A stretch of DNA of 64,000 nucleotides from Bradyrhizobium erythrophlei. Its GTDB lineage: Bacteria > Pseudomonadota > Alphaproteobacteria > Rhizobiales > Xanthobacteraceae. The DNA lies in NCBI GenBank assembly GCA_900129675.1, contig FSRD01000002.1, positions 248,001 to 312,000 of the forward strand, written 5' to 3'. The translations under genes and the position numbers were made by a program. Shown piece after piece: positions 45,026 through 54,384 of this stretch (its first letter is position 1; each line of letters begins with the position of its first letter). Below the pieces are notes generated by a model. The model was given only the letters and a program-made list of their open reading frames with translations. It did no database searches and had not been told where the DNA came from.

Positions 45026-46643
45026 GGAACTTTTCACCAAATTGTTCGGCGACTTGCTGCTGTTCGTTTACCATTGCTTCGACCGCATTGTCATTCACGG
45101 CTACCTCAGTGGGCTGTCACGGCCCGAACAGGTGGTGCACTTTTTCCGAAAGGTCGTTGGCATTCCTGTGGTCAGCAAAGAGATCTTGAGCCAGCGAACG
45201 GCCGACTACCAGAACTGGGTCGAGGCCTTCGCCCGCAATCATAATATCCCGATCGAGTGGGCCGAAAAGGGGGTGCGCAAGGAAGACTATGTGCTCCCCT
45301 GGCTACGCCGAATGACAAAGAGGAACGCCTATGGCGTTTATTTCATCTTCAAGAGTATGGAACAGGGCCCGACCTTCCGGGTCAGCGTGCCGAAGTATCC
45401 CACCAAGGATCCAAACCACCGCATCCTCGCCCGCCAGCGCAGCCGCTTCACACACGACTACTTCTATATCCGCGATGAAGTTCTCGGCCCCATGGTGATG
45501 CGTGTCGCAACCTTCTTCCCCTTCCAAACGACATATTACCTCAACGGCCACAACTTCATCGAGCAGGAGCTCAATCGTGAGCAGGTCGGCTTCCGCAAGA
45601 ATGACAATGCCTTCCTGGCGATTGACGACATCGCTGCACTCCAGGCCGCTGCCGACAGACTGAGCCCCGACATCATTCGCAAACGGCTCGACTATTGGAC
45701 CCTGATCCTCGGGCCCAAGTTCTCCGTCAAGGAGCGTAAGCGGGTAAAGCTGTCGCGCTTCTATGCCATCTCGCAAATCGAATATTGCCGCAACTTCATC
45801 TTCAAACGGAACTTTCCCATCCACAAACTGTTCGAACGCGGCTGCGAGCTCGGACTGTGGCGGCTGACAGCCCACAAGATTGCCGAGATCTTCGGCGCCC
45901 GCCTACACCGCAGGCTGCCCGGCAAGCTCGCCACCGTCATCGATCAGATCGAGCATGGCCATCACGTCTTCCGCGCCTACTTCAAGCACGCCTTCCTGAA
46001 GCAGTACGAAAAGTTCGCAACGTTCTTGCGCAATGAGCTCTGCTCCAACAACCTCAACGACTTCGGCCTCAAAAAGGGATTGGACAATCTCGACGCCGTC
46101 CGCCAGACCTTCCAAGTCATCACCAGCCGCTTCGCTGGCTTCCAGGCCCAGTGGCTCAACGTTCACGTCGACTTCCCGCTTTTGCAGCGAATTGCGCTGC
46201 CGATCACCATCGGTTCGGTCCGCTATCCCGGCATCAAAATCCACGACAGACGAGTCATTCGGCTTCTCGAGGTTCTCTTGCATGGCGCCACTCACGTCGG
46301 CGGCTGGACCGCGAAGGAAATCCACCAATCCGTCCTCACGACCTTCAGTCTCTCCGAACCATCTTATGGTCTGAACCAACTGCGCTACGATCTGCGCAAG
46401 CTCAAAGGTCACGGACTGCTTGAACGCGACGGATCCCGCTACGCTTACCGCCTCACCTCAAAGGGTGTTCAAGTCGCCTTGCTATTTCTGTTCTTCCACA
46501 AACGGCTGTGCGGACCACTTGCCAACAGCCGCTTCCACCGCCGTCCGGACCCTCAAAATCGCCCAGACAGCCGACTCGAAGCCGCCTACCACCGCGCCGA
46601 CAAGGCCATCCAGAATATCGTCGATTTGCTCGCTACCGCGTGA
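45024..46643 (+). CDS. Large protein of unknown function with C-terminal winged-helix-like region
   Basis: Protein of 539 aa, rich in Phe, Tyr, Arg and His, beginning MELFTKLFGDLLLFVYHCFD. No catalytic motif of known transposases, recombinases or nucleases was recognised. Residues about 400-500 (SYGLNQLRYDLRKLKGHGLL, RYAYRLTSKGVQVALLF) look like a winged helix-turn-helix. I recall close relatives present in many copies in Bradyrhizobium and other proteobacteria, which suggests mobility, but the mechanism is unknown. Its last 49 codons lie in a 196-bp tandem duplication. An ATG at 44973 would extend it by 17 residues. Confidence 0.6.
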   Translation: MELFTKLFGDLLLFVYHCFDRIVIHGYLSGLSRPEQVVHFFRKVVGIPVVSKEILSQRTADYQNWVEAFARNHNIPIEWAEKGVRKEDYVLPWLRRMTKRNAYGVYFIFKSMEQGPTFRVSVPKYPTKDPNHRILARQRSRFTHDYFYIRDEVLGPMVMRVATFFPFQTTYYLNGHNFIEQELNREQVGFRKNDNAFLAIDDIAALQAAADRLSPDIIRKRLDYWTLILGPKFSVKERKRVKLSRFYAISQIEYCRNFIFKRNFPIHKLFERGCELGLWRLTAHKIAEIFGARLHRRLPGKLATVIDQIEHGHHVFRAYFKHAFLKQYEKFATFLRNELCSNNLNDFGLKKGLDNLDAVRQTFQVITSRFAGFQAQWLNVHVDFPLLQRIALPITIGSVRYPGIKIHDRRVIRLLEVLLHGATHVGGWTAKEIHQSVLTTFSLSEPSYGLNQLRYDLRKLKGHGLLERDGSRYAYRLTSKGVQVALLFLFFHKRLCGPLANSRFHRRPDPQNRPDSRLEAAYHRADKAIQNIVDLLATA

Positions 46644-46889
46644 CGGAGCCACTTCATTGTTGGAGTCGTCTTATTTAACATCCCGCAGGCTAAACAAACG
46701 GCTGTGCGGACCACTTGCCAACAGCCGCTTCCACCGCCGTCCGGACCCTCAAAATCGCCCAGACAGCCGACTCGAAGCCGCCTACCACCGCGCCGACAAG
46801 GCCATCCAGAATATCGTCGATTTGCTCGCTACCGCGTGACGGAGCCACTTCATTGTTGGAGTCGTCTTATAACATCCCGCAGGCTAGAA
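46498..46889 (+). repeat. 196-bp tandem duplication at the end of the unknown gene
   Basis: ACAAACGGCTGTGCGGACCA begins at 46498 and again at 46694. The two units are nearly identical through the stop codon and up to CATCCCGCAGGCTA, where the second lacks two T residues. The second copy re-encodes the same C-terminal tail without a start. Confidence 0.9.
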
Positions 46890-46890
46890 T

Positions 46891-48702
46891 CTAGTAGCCC
46901 AGCGCCAGTCCGGTGCCACCACGCGGGTCGTTCGCACCGTAGAACCTGTTTCGAGCGATTGCCGTTCCGCCAAGACTCGGTGCACCGACAATGATCGCGG
47001 CGACGTGGTTGGCCGGCTGCGAATCCTCAAACCGATACCCCATGCTCTCCAGCACTCTGCGAGTGTCGGGTGAAAGGGCGTATCGCTCCGTATTCGTCAC
47101 ATCCGGCAGCCACTGATGATGGATGCGAGGCGCATCGACGGCTTCCTGAACGTTCATCTGGAAATCGACGACATTCAGGATGGTTTGCAGGACGGTCGTG
47201 ATAATCCGGGCTCCGCCCGGCGTGCCGAGAACGAGGACGGGCTTGTCGTCCCGGGTGATGATCGTTGGGGTCATCGAACTTCGGGGCGCCTTGCCCGGCG
47301 CGATGGCATTCGCGTCTCCCTGGACAGACCCGTAAACGTTGGTAGCACCCGGGTTGGGCGTGAAATCGTCCATTTCGTCATTCATCAACACGCCTGTGCC
47401 TGATGCAACGACCCGCGCTCCGAACCAGTCGTTGAGCGTATAGGTCATCGAAACGGCGTTGCCGGCATCGTCGATGATCGAGAAGTGCGTCGTGTTGCTG
47501 CCTTCGTGCGGCGCAACACCCTGCCTGATATCTTCGGAGATTCCGGCCATGTCCGGCTTTATCGCATCCCGGATCTTTGCCGCGTACTTTTTGTCGATCA
47601 GCTCCCGGATCGGAATGCCGACAAAATCCGGATCACCCAGCAGACTGCTTCTGTCGGCAAAAGCGTGGCGCATCGCCTCTATTTCGTAATGCAGCGCCTG
47701 CGCCGATCCCCAACCCAACTCACGGAGTTGATATCCCTCCAGAATGTTCAGCATCTCGCAGATGGCAACACCGCCCGAACTCGGCGGGGGTGCCGAGATC
47801 ACGTGATAGGACCGGTAATCGCACTCGACGGGCGCGAGCTCACGGGTCTCGTAGCGATCCAGATCTTCCTGATCGATGATTCCGCCGCCTGCCCGGGCAG
47901 CCTTGACGATGGCCGCCCCCGTCTTGCCCCGATAGAAGCCGTCGACGCCTTGCTCCCTGATCGAACGCAAGGTGCCGGCAAGGTCACGCTGCACCAGCCT
48001 TTGGCCAGCCACAAAAGGCAGTCCCTTGTCGAGAAAAATCTCGCCGGTAGCCGGCAGTCTTCTGAAATCCTCGGTCGCTGTAGCGAGCATGTCGACGTCG
48101 CCTTGCTCCAGCGTGAAACCTTCCTCGGCCAGTTCGATCGCCGGCTCGATCAACGCTGCCAGCGTCATCGTCCCGTACTTTTTCCGCGCATACTCCAGAC
48201 CAGACACAGTGCCGGGCACGCCGACCGCCAGCCAGCCGATCGTACTCAAGCCCTTGATGATTTTTCCGTCCTTGTCCAGATACATGTCCCGGCTCGCTGC
48301 ACGGGGAGCCTTCTCTCGAAAATCGAGGAAGGTCTTTCGTCCGTCGGCAAACCGGATCGTCATGAAGCCGCCGCCGCCCAGATTGCCGGCGGCCGGATAG
48401 ACCACTGCCAGGGCGTATCCCACCGCGACAGCTGCATCTATCGCACTGCCGCCGCGCTTGAGAATGTCGACGCCGATCTTCGTCGCCAGGTGCTGTGCAC
48501 TGACCACCATGCCCTTTTCAGCCGCGACCGGTGGCGCCGAGGCCGCGTTGGCCACGGAACCCACAACCAGCGACCAAGCGCAGGCAACCAGTATGCAGGC
48601 CCCCGTCAACGTTCCGAAGATGATGTCAATCCGACCTGCAATCCGACTTGCAATCCGACTTGGCCGAATTTTCAATTCGCCGCTTGGAACCAGCAAAGGC
48701 AT
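46891..48702 (-). CDS. ggt: Gamma-glutamyltransferase
   Basis: Secreted N-terminal nucleophile hydrolase of 603 aa that cleaves gamma-glutamyl bonds of glutathione. A signal or anchor segment (about residues 33-53, GACILVACAWSLVVGSVANA) precedes the large subunit. The autoprocessing site and nucleophile threonine are in SNTTHFSIID, followed by AVSMTYTLNDWFG and the substrate-binding PRSSMTPTI. The C-terminal DPRGGTGLALGY is slightly unusual but complete. The 5' end contains three in-frame 12-bp repeats (48628-48663). The unknown-function gene and its duplication run right up to its stop codon. Confidence 0.93.
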   Translation of the reverse strand: MPLLVPSGELKIRPSRIASRIAGRIDIIFGTLTGACILVACAWSLVVGSVANAASAPPVAAEKGMVVSAQHLATKIGVDILKRGGSAIDAAVAVGYALAVVYPAAGNLGGGGFMTIRFADGRKTFLDFREKAPRAASRDMYLDKDGKIIKGLSTIGWLAVGVPGTVSGLEYARKKYGTMTLAALIEPAIELAEEGFTLEQGDVDMLATATEDFRRLPATGEIFLDKGLPFVAGQRLVQRDLAGTLRSIREQGVDGFYRGKTGAAIVKAARAGGGIIDQEDLDRYETRELAPVECDYRSYHVISAPPPSSGGVAICEMLNILEGYQLRELGWGSAQALHYEIEAMRHAFADRSSLLGDPDFVGIPIRELIDKKYAAKIRDAIKPDMAGISEDIRQGVAPHEGSNTTHFSIIDDAGNAVSMTYTLNDWFGARVVASGTGVLMNDEMDDFTPNPGATNVYGSVQGDANAIAPGKAPRSSMTPTIITRDDKPVLVLGTPGGARIITTVLQTILNVVDFQMNVQEAVDAPRIHHQWLPDVTNTERYALSPDTRRVLESMGYRFEDSQPANHVAAIIVGAPSLGGTAIARNRFYGANDPRGGTGLALGY

Positions 48703-48865
48703 GCAATCTTCTCTGTCGTTTTCAGCCCATTTCAGCGTCGCCTGGCGGCCGCGAACCGATGCTGAAGTCTAGTCAATTTCGCTGACTTGTTCCCGCTAAT
48801 TCGCTATCCTGCGCCCAAGCCCGACGGCAATGCAGGTTTCGAGTCCTTTACGGGGTTACAGTCAA

Positions 48866-50875
48866 ATGCTTCATGCGCGCCGCTTTGCTGCCGCTGCGAC
48901 GGCATTCACGCTGATCGCAGGCGGATTTTTCGTCCTGCTTTTCTCAATGGCGGAATCATCCCGGGCCGCAGCGGCATCCGGCAGCTGCGCCAGTCCGGCC
49001 GAGATTACCGTCTTGCCGTCGCCGCGGGCGCCCTGGACCGGCGCGCCGCTGCGCGTCATGGTGGTCGCCGAGAAGCCGGTCGAGGGCGTGCTGTCGCTGA
49101 TCGCGCCCGATGGAAGCGTCGCGGTCAAACCGTCCGACCGGCGCGGCGGCCCGCCTTATTCCTGGTTCGCCGAGGTCGCAGCACCTGCCGCCGGCACCTG
49201 GCACGCCAAGCTGGAACGCGACCCTGCATCGGCGGATTGCAGCCCGATCACCCGCGACATCGTGGTCAGCGCGCGCAAGCCGGAAGGCGTGCGCATCCCG
49301 GCGGGAAGCATCTGGCAGGTCAGCAACAGCTGGAACAGCACCAACGAAGCGCTGTTCTCGGCATGGATCGAAAAACTGTTCGACGCGCCGGTCGACCAGG
49401 ATCTGTCCTGGAAAGCCTGGCACGAAGTGCTGCGCGACCAGTCCCGCAATTTCCTGTTCAATTATCTCGGACGCGGCGAGGACAATGCAAAGTCCGGTCT
49501 TCGTCCCGACTGCGCCGACTTCGTCTATTTCCTGCGCGCCTATTTTGCCTTCAAGATGGGGCTGCCGTTCGGCTATACCAATTGCTCGCGCGGCGTCGGC
49601 GGCAGGCCGCCGCAGTGCTACCAATGGTTCGACGTCGAGCATCCCGAGGTCACGCGGCCGCCCCCGCCGCCGGAGAAGGACGCAGCGCCGGTCGCGGCTG
49701 ATGCCGCTCCGCCGCCTCCGCCAACTCCCGGCCTGCTGGGTTTATTTGGCCGGTCGCCGCCGCCGGCCGAACCAACCGCAACGCCGCCTGCGAAGCCGGT
49801 GCCGCCCACGCCGAAGCGCCCGACCAATCTCGGCGAATATCTGCGCGACGTCGGCGACGTCGTCCATACCGGGTCGGTGCGCGCGGGCGACGACAACGCC
49901 GATTTCTACACTGTGGCGCTGACCCAGCAGGCGCTGCGTCCGGGGACGGTGTACGGCGACCCCTACGGCCATGTGCTGATGCTGGTGCGTCGCGTGCCGG
50001 AAGCGAACGGCACGCCGGGCGTCTTCCTGGCGGTTGACGCCGAGCCCGACGGCTCGATCACGCGCAAGCGTTTCTGGCGCGGCAATTTCCTGTTCGCGCA
50101 CGAACCCGCGCTCGGCAGCCCCGGGTTCAAGCACTTTCGCCCGATCACGCGCGAGAAGAACGGTCCGTTGCGGCGGCAGAGCAACGCCGAAATCGCCAGG
50201 AATCCGCAATACGGCGATTTCTCTCCCGAGCAGTCGCAAATCGCCGTCGAGGAATTTTACGATCGCATGGACGACGTGATGTCGCCGGAGCCGCTCGATC
50301 CGCAAAGCGCGATGACCGACGCCATCGCAAGCCTCAGCGAGCAGATCAGGACGCGGGTCACGGCGGTGGAAAACGGCCGGAAATATCAGGCCAAGGCCAC
50401 TGGCGACGCCACCATGCCAGACGGCGCGGCGATCTTCGCGACCTCCGGCGCCTGGGAGGATTACTCGACCCCGGCGCGCGATTTCCGGGTGCTGATCGCC
50501 ATCGACGTGGTGCGCGGATTTCCCGATCGCTTCGCGCGACGGGCGGACCGCTACGCGATACCGCCCGGCAAAAGCGTGGCCGATATGAAGAACGAATTGC
50601 AGGGCGTGCTGGCATCCGAACTGGCGTCGCGAAAAATCACCTATACCCGCAGCGACGGCTCGCAATGGACGCTGTCGGTCAAGGACGTGCTCGACCGCGC
50701 GGTGGATCTGGAGATGGCCTACAATCCCAACGACTGCGTGGAGCTGCGGTGGGGCGCGCCCGAGAACAGCGAAGAGGCCTCGACATGCAAGCGTCACGCG
50801 CCGGCCGCGCAGCGCGCGAAGATGTCGGAATACCGCCCCTGGTTCCGCGACCGGCACTGGCCGGCGCACAGCTGA
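48866..50875 (+). CDS. Exported protein with papain-like (NlpC/P60-type?) features and proline-rich insert
   Basis: Protein of 669 aa. A signal sequence (AAAATAFTLIAGGFFVLLFS) is followed by an Ig-like beta region (about 40-140), then a segment with candidate catalytic Cys216 in RPDCADFVYFLRAYFAF. A proline-rich linker comes next (VTRPPPPPEKDAAP, PPPPPTPGLLGLFG). After it a candidate histidine lies in YGDPYGHVLMLVRR. The Cys/His order resembles NlpC/P60-like cysteine peptidases, but this is only a pattern match. The C-terminal 250 residues are mixed helical and unassigned. ATG at 48866 gives a better signal peptide than the one at 48830. Confidence 0.75.
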   Translation: MLHARRFAAAATAFTLIAGGFFVLLFSMAESSRAAAASGSCASPAEITVLPSPRAPWTGAPLRVMVVAEKPVEGVLSLIAPDGSVAVKPSDRRGGPPYSWFAEVAAPAAGTWHAKLERDPASADCSPITRDIVVSARKPEGVRIPAGSIWQVSNSWNSTNEALFSAWIEKLFDAPVDQDLSWKAWHEVLRDQSRNFLFNYLGRGEDNAKSGLRPDCADFVYFLRAYFAFKMGLPFGYTNCSRGVGGRPPQCYQWFDVEHPEVTRPPPPPEKDAAPVAADAAPPPPPTPGLLGLFGRSPPPAEPTATPPAKPVPPTPKRPTNLGEYLRDVGDVVHTGSVRAGDDNADFYTVALTQQALRPGTVYGDPYGHVLMLVRRVPEANGTPGVFLAVDAEPDGSITRKRFWRGNFLFAHEPALGSPGFKHFRPITREKNGPLRRQSNAEIARNPQYGDFSPEQSQIAVEEFYDRMDDVMSPEPLDPQSAMTDAIASLSEQIRTRVTAVENGRKYQAKATGDATMPDGAAIFATSGAWEDYSTPARDFRVLIAIDVVRGFPDRFARRADRYAIPPGKSVADMKNELQGVLASELASRKITYTRSDGSQWTLSVKDVLDRAVDLEMAYNPNDCVELRWGAPENSEEASTCKRHAPAAQRAKMSEYRPWFRDRHWPAHS

Positions 50876-51327
50876 TGCTCAGAGCTTGCCGATAGACCCC
50901 ACCCCTCTCGCCGAGAACGTGAGGTCCCGTTGTTGGTGGTAGGAAGTGGCCAACGACGGAACGAACCGACGCGACCCCATGGGCGACATGCGTCGAATCC
51001 TTCTCAATCACTTCACCTCGGTGCGGTTAGCACGATTGTCGTAATCAGACTTGGGAAAACAGGGCGCAGTGCTGATCGTCCCTGTGGGCGAGCAACTCAA
51101 CTGTTTTTGCGTCACTTTTGCGTTCCGGGCTTGCGGGCTGGCTTCCGGCTCGCCGGTGCTGGCGTGCGGTGCGTCCCGGCAGCGCTATCGCAGGGCGCTG
51201 ACCAGCAAGAGTGTCTTCAACAGGTCAGTGTTTCTACCTCATCTAAAGCGGGTAATCCGCTGAAGGCTTGATCTATCGCAGCGGCGGCGTATTTTTTTCA
51301 AAGGGGCAGGCTTGGTGGAGAACGTCC
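50876..51327. other. Gene-free interval
   Basis: No convincing gene. It holds a partial family F repeat at 50924-50979 close after the upstream stop, and the leader of the glycine-rich protein gene. Confidence 0.6.
50924..50979 (+). repeat. Family F intergenic repeat (copy 1, partial)
   Basis: GTCCCGTTGTTGGTGG, GGAAGTGGCCAACGACGGAACG and GACGCGACCCC align with the middle and 3' part of the copy at 52259. The 5' part is absent. Confidence 0.6.
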
Positions 51328-51897
51328 ATGAAACAGATGAGCCTGAGCAAAGTTGCAATTGCGGCCTCGACCTTCACATTCGCGACGCTGCTCTCCTTTG
51401 GCTGGTGTGAGCAACGCGGGGTCTCACTGTCAGTCGAGAGCGCCCAAGCGCGGGTCGGTCGCCCGCTGACTCCCGTAAGCGTTGCGGGTGTTGCCCGTCG
51501 ACAAAACCGCCGGGCTGCGTACGGGTATGGAGCCGGGGCAGTCGGCGCTGGCGTCGCAGGCGCCGCCGCCGTCGGCACGGCTGTTGCCGTCGGCGCCGCC
51601 ACCTCACCTGGCTGGGGATGGGGCGGCGGGCCTTATTACACGGGCACGGGCTATACCGGTACGGGTTACTACGGCGGCGGCCCTTACTACAGAGGCGGAG
51701 CTTGGGGAGCTGGATATGGCGCCCCATATGGTCGTCCGATGAACGCAAACGCGTTTGGCGGTCCGGGTGTATCTCCGGTCGGCTGGTGGGGCGGCGTGAA
51801 TAGCAACGACCGCGCCCTGTACATCAAAAATCTACACGACGCAGGGTATGATCCGAAGAACAACTTCAACGCGAACGGGAACATCAGCACTCAATAG
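51328..51897 (+). CDS. Exported Gly/Tyr-rich protein of unknown function
   Basis: Protein of 189 aa. It has a signal peptide (KVAIAASTFTFATLLSFGWC) and a hydrophobic Ala/Gly/Val stretch (GAVGAGVAGAAAVGTAVAVG) that may span or insert in a membrane. A low-complexity Gly/Tyr/Trp region follows (GTGYTGTGYYGGGPYYRGG), and the end is asparagine-rich (YDPKNNFNANGN). The pattern is common among rhizobial cell-surface or periplasmic proteins without assigned roles. GGAG lies 7 nt before the ATG. Confidence 0.72.
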   Translation: MKQMSLSKVAIAASTFTFATLLSFGWCEQRGVSLSVESAQARVGRPLTPVSVAGVARRQNRRAAYGYGAGAVGAGVAGAAAVGTAVAVGAATSPGWGWGGGPYYTGTGYTGTGYYGGGPYYRGGAWGAGYGAPYGRPMNANAFGGPGVSPVGWWGGVNSNDRALYIKNLHDAGYDPKNNFNANGNISTQ

Positions 51898-51990
51898 CGT
51901 CAGGTCTCGTCGTCCATCGTCGTTTTGGTCCTCAGCGCGTATCTTGCGCATGGCTGTTCACGGCTGCCAACAAACTCGCTCGGGAAGGAC

Positions 51991-52024
51991 CAGTTGATCT
52001 TCTCGATCAGTTGATCTTCTCGAT
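51991..52024. repeat. Two perfect tandem copies of a 17-bp unit
   Basis: CAGTTGATCTTCTCGAT occurs twice back to back in a gene-free stretch. Confidence 0.9.
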
Positions 52025-52258
52025 GAAGATCGGGTCCCTCCCGGCTGCGTCGGCAACGACTGCATTCGCCCTGATCGCCACCAAGCGGAGCTGGCATGGA
52101 ACCTTGGGAGCCGGACGATAGGTTGTCCGCCTTGTCCCGAGGCATTTGACACCAAATGACGGAGAAAAAGACGCTCATGGCCCGACGCGGACAGTCTGAA
52201 AGGTCCGGTCTTGCGTCAGCTGCTCAGCGTAACGTGCGTGGCTGGGCTATGACCGCTC

Positions 52259-52367
52259 TGGGCACGAAACGGACAAACCGGGCCGGTCGGTTGATGTCCG
52301 TTGTTGGTGGAAGATCGGAAGTGGTCAGCGGCGGGACGAAGCGGCGCAAATGACCCAACTGAGACAT
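52259..52367 (+). repeat. Family F intergenic repeat (copy 2, full, unoccupied)
   Basis: Full copy from GGGCACGAAACGGACAAACC through GATGTCCGTTGTTGGTGGAA to ATGACCCAACTGAGACATT. The end corresponds to the insertion site used by the IS elements elsewhere in this window. The surrounding interval 51898-52398 has no convincing gene. Confidence 0.75.
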
Positions 52368-52398
52368 TGGCGCGGGGCTTCTGTCCCGCGTTTTGCGT

Positions 52399-52617
52399 TT
52401 AGGACCACGGCGGCTCTTCGCTCGCCCCGGCTGCCTCATGGTGGATCGTGACACCCGCCGAACGCAACCCGGTCAGCAATACAGTTCTTACAGAGGCAGG
52501 ATCGAATCCAATATCCTTGGCGTTTGGTGGATGTGCTTCGCTGCCCTTCAATCGGAGCGCCAAGTGCAATTGCTCGCAAAGGTGCTGAACGACGAGATTG
52601 ACCTGATCGTCAGTCAT
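52399..52617 (-). CDS. Small hypothetical protein
   Basis: A 72-aa frame beginning MTDDQVNLVVQHLCEQLHLA and ending GASEEPPWS. The composition is protein-like (amphipathic helix at the N-terminus), and AGGAAAAG lies 8 nt upstream of the ATG. No family was recognised. It could be a real small gene or a remnant, lying between family F repeats. Confidence 0.4.
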   Translation of the reverse strand: MTDDQVNLVVQHLCEQLHLALRLKGSEAHPPNAKDIGFDPASVRTVLLTGLRSAGVTIHHEAAGASEEPPWS

Positions 52618-52738
52618 GATTTGCTTTTCCTGCTACCATTTTGCTACCCCATTAGGTAGCACACATGAAAATAGGGCGGTACGTGATTGGATCGCCCCAA
52701 GGATCAACCCCACGCGATTGCCCTTGGGCAGGCTCCAA

Positions 52739-52806
52739 AATCGTCCGCCTATCGGGGCAGACCGGAAGTGCTTGGCGCAAGGCCAGAATGACGCGATTGA
52801 CCCCTT
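52739..52806 (+). repeat. Family F repeat (copy 3), interrupted by the first IS element
   Basis: GTCCGCCTATCGGGGCAGAC, CGGAAGTGC and GACGCGATTGACCCCTT match the middle and end of family F. The rest of the insertion site (GCGGACCT) is found on the other side of the IS, at 54385-54392. Confidence 0.65.
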
Positions 52807-54384
52807 TGTATGGTCCGGCCGCGCGTTGCAAGAAGATTTCGTCGAATTGGCGGCGGCGGTCTTGCATCAATGTATCCGGCCTCTGATTGGATCATGTGGT
52901 GCTCCGGGCCATCATGGATATCAGCGCGCGTGCGTTCTCATTAACGGACAGGCCTCGATTGGGCCATTTGGGTCACCAGTGTTCGCACGCGCTCGGAAGA
53001 CCGAACCTCCATCTCGTCTCATCCTCTCGCAGACCTCGGCTGGAAACTGTTGATAGGGTTACGTCATCGCTTGCTCCTCGTATCGCGTAGTTCCTTTGTT
53101 CGAGCCAAGGGCCGTTCCTTCGTCCCGGCCCGCAGAGCGTCGATCGCGTCGCGCGCAGGGGCGGTCAAGGCCGGCCGCCGCGCTTGGCTTGCGGCGGGCT
53201 CGGGCGTTGCCAGGCCGCGCCTTGACCGCGCCGAGCACGGCGCGAGGATCACGCGGGTCGGACGCCTGCATCGTCGGTCCTCGTCAGCTCGAAGGCGCGT
53301 CCTTTGGCCAGCACCGCCCAGGCGATCCGGGCAAGCTTGTTGGCGAGCGCGATCGCCAGCACGTTGTGGTGCAACCGCCTCTTGGCGGCTTCGATCCAGG
53401 ATTTGAGCCCGTAACGTTCCCAGTCCTTTATCCTGACCAGCACAACCCATGCCGCCTGCACGAACAGAACGCGCAGGTAGCGATTGCCGCGCCTCGAGAT
53501 TTTGCCGAGGATCGTGCGGTCTCCCGTCGAGATCTGCTTGGGCACCAGTCCGAGCCAGGCGCCGAAGTCGCGGCCTTTGGAGAATACGTCTCCAGTGCCG
53601 ATCGCGGCCACCATGGCGCTCGAAATGATCGGCCCGATGCCGGGTACCGTCATCAGGCGCGAACATGCCTGATCCTGACGGGCCAGGGCTTCGATCTCGC
53701 CGGAGAGGCCATCGATGCGCTGATCCAGCCGGCGCCAGTCGACTCCTCGATGACATGCAACATGCGGGGCGACAGGTTGTCGGTGCGCGTCGCAAGGATG
53801 GTGGGCAGTTCCGTGCGCAGGAAGCCGATCCCCTGACGCACGGCGATCCCGCGTTCCAGCATGAAGGCGCGGATCTGGTTGATGATGCCGGTGCGTTGCG
53901 ACACCAGCCGCTCGCGCACCCGATGCAGCGCCTGCAGATCCAGTTGCTCCGCGGTCTTGGTCGCCACGAACTTCATCGTCGGGCGCTGCACGGCTTCGGC
54001 AATCGCTTCGGCATCATTGAAGTCGTTCTTCTGTCCCTTGCTATAGGGGCGGACATATTTGGCCGGCATCAACCTGGCGTCGTGACCAAGCGATGCGAGT
54101 TTGCGGCTCAGGTGATGGGCGCCGACGCAGGCTTCCATGCCGATCAGGCAAGGTGGTATATTGGCGAGCCGCGCTTCCACTTGGCCACGCGACCACTTTT
54201 GCCGCAGCACGATGGCGCCGCGCGCATCGTGGCCCACGACGTGGAACGAGTTCTTGCCGATATCGATGCCGATCACGGCGATCGCGGTATTGGGTATCTG
54301 AGACATGGCGTGCTCCTTGTCTTTGGCGCCCCTTGCCAGCTTCGCTTGCTGGCGGGGCAGGAGCACGGCCGGACCATCCCATTA
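52807..54384 (-). mobile_element. IS110-family (IS1111-like) insertion sequence, copy 1, defective
   Basis: A 1578-bp element nearly identical to the 1585-bp one at 60856-62440. The ends are TGT and CCCATTA, with 12-bp subterminal inverted repeats ATGGTCCGGCCG at 52810-52821 and 54366-54377. There is no target duplication. The 7-bp length difference is a deletion in the transposase gene. Confidence 0.92.
53249..54306 (-). pseudogene. IS110-family transposase, frameshifted
   Basis: Same gene as at 61298-62362, but missing 7 bp at 53740/53742 (CAGTCGACTCC where the intact copy has CAGTCGCCTGCCAACTCC). The shift splits it into an N-terminal frame with the DEDD catalytic domain (ending at 53653) and a C-terminal frame starting near 53653 with TVPGIGPIISSAMV. 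The C-terminal half with the catalytic serine region would not be joined, so the copy should be inactive unless complemented by the intact one. Confidence 0.93.

Noticed and set aside
51900..52178. A 92-codon minus-strand frame
   Set aside because: Spans a 17-bp tandem repeat and has mixed, unconvincing composition.
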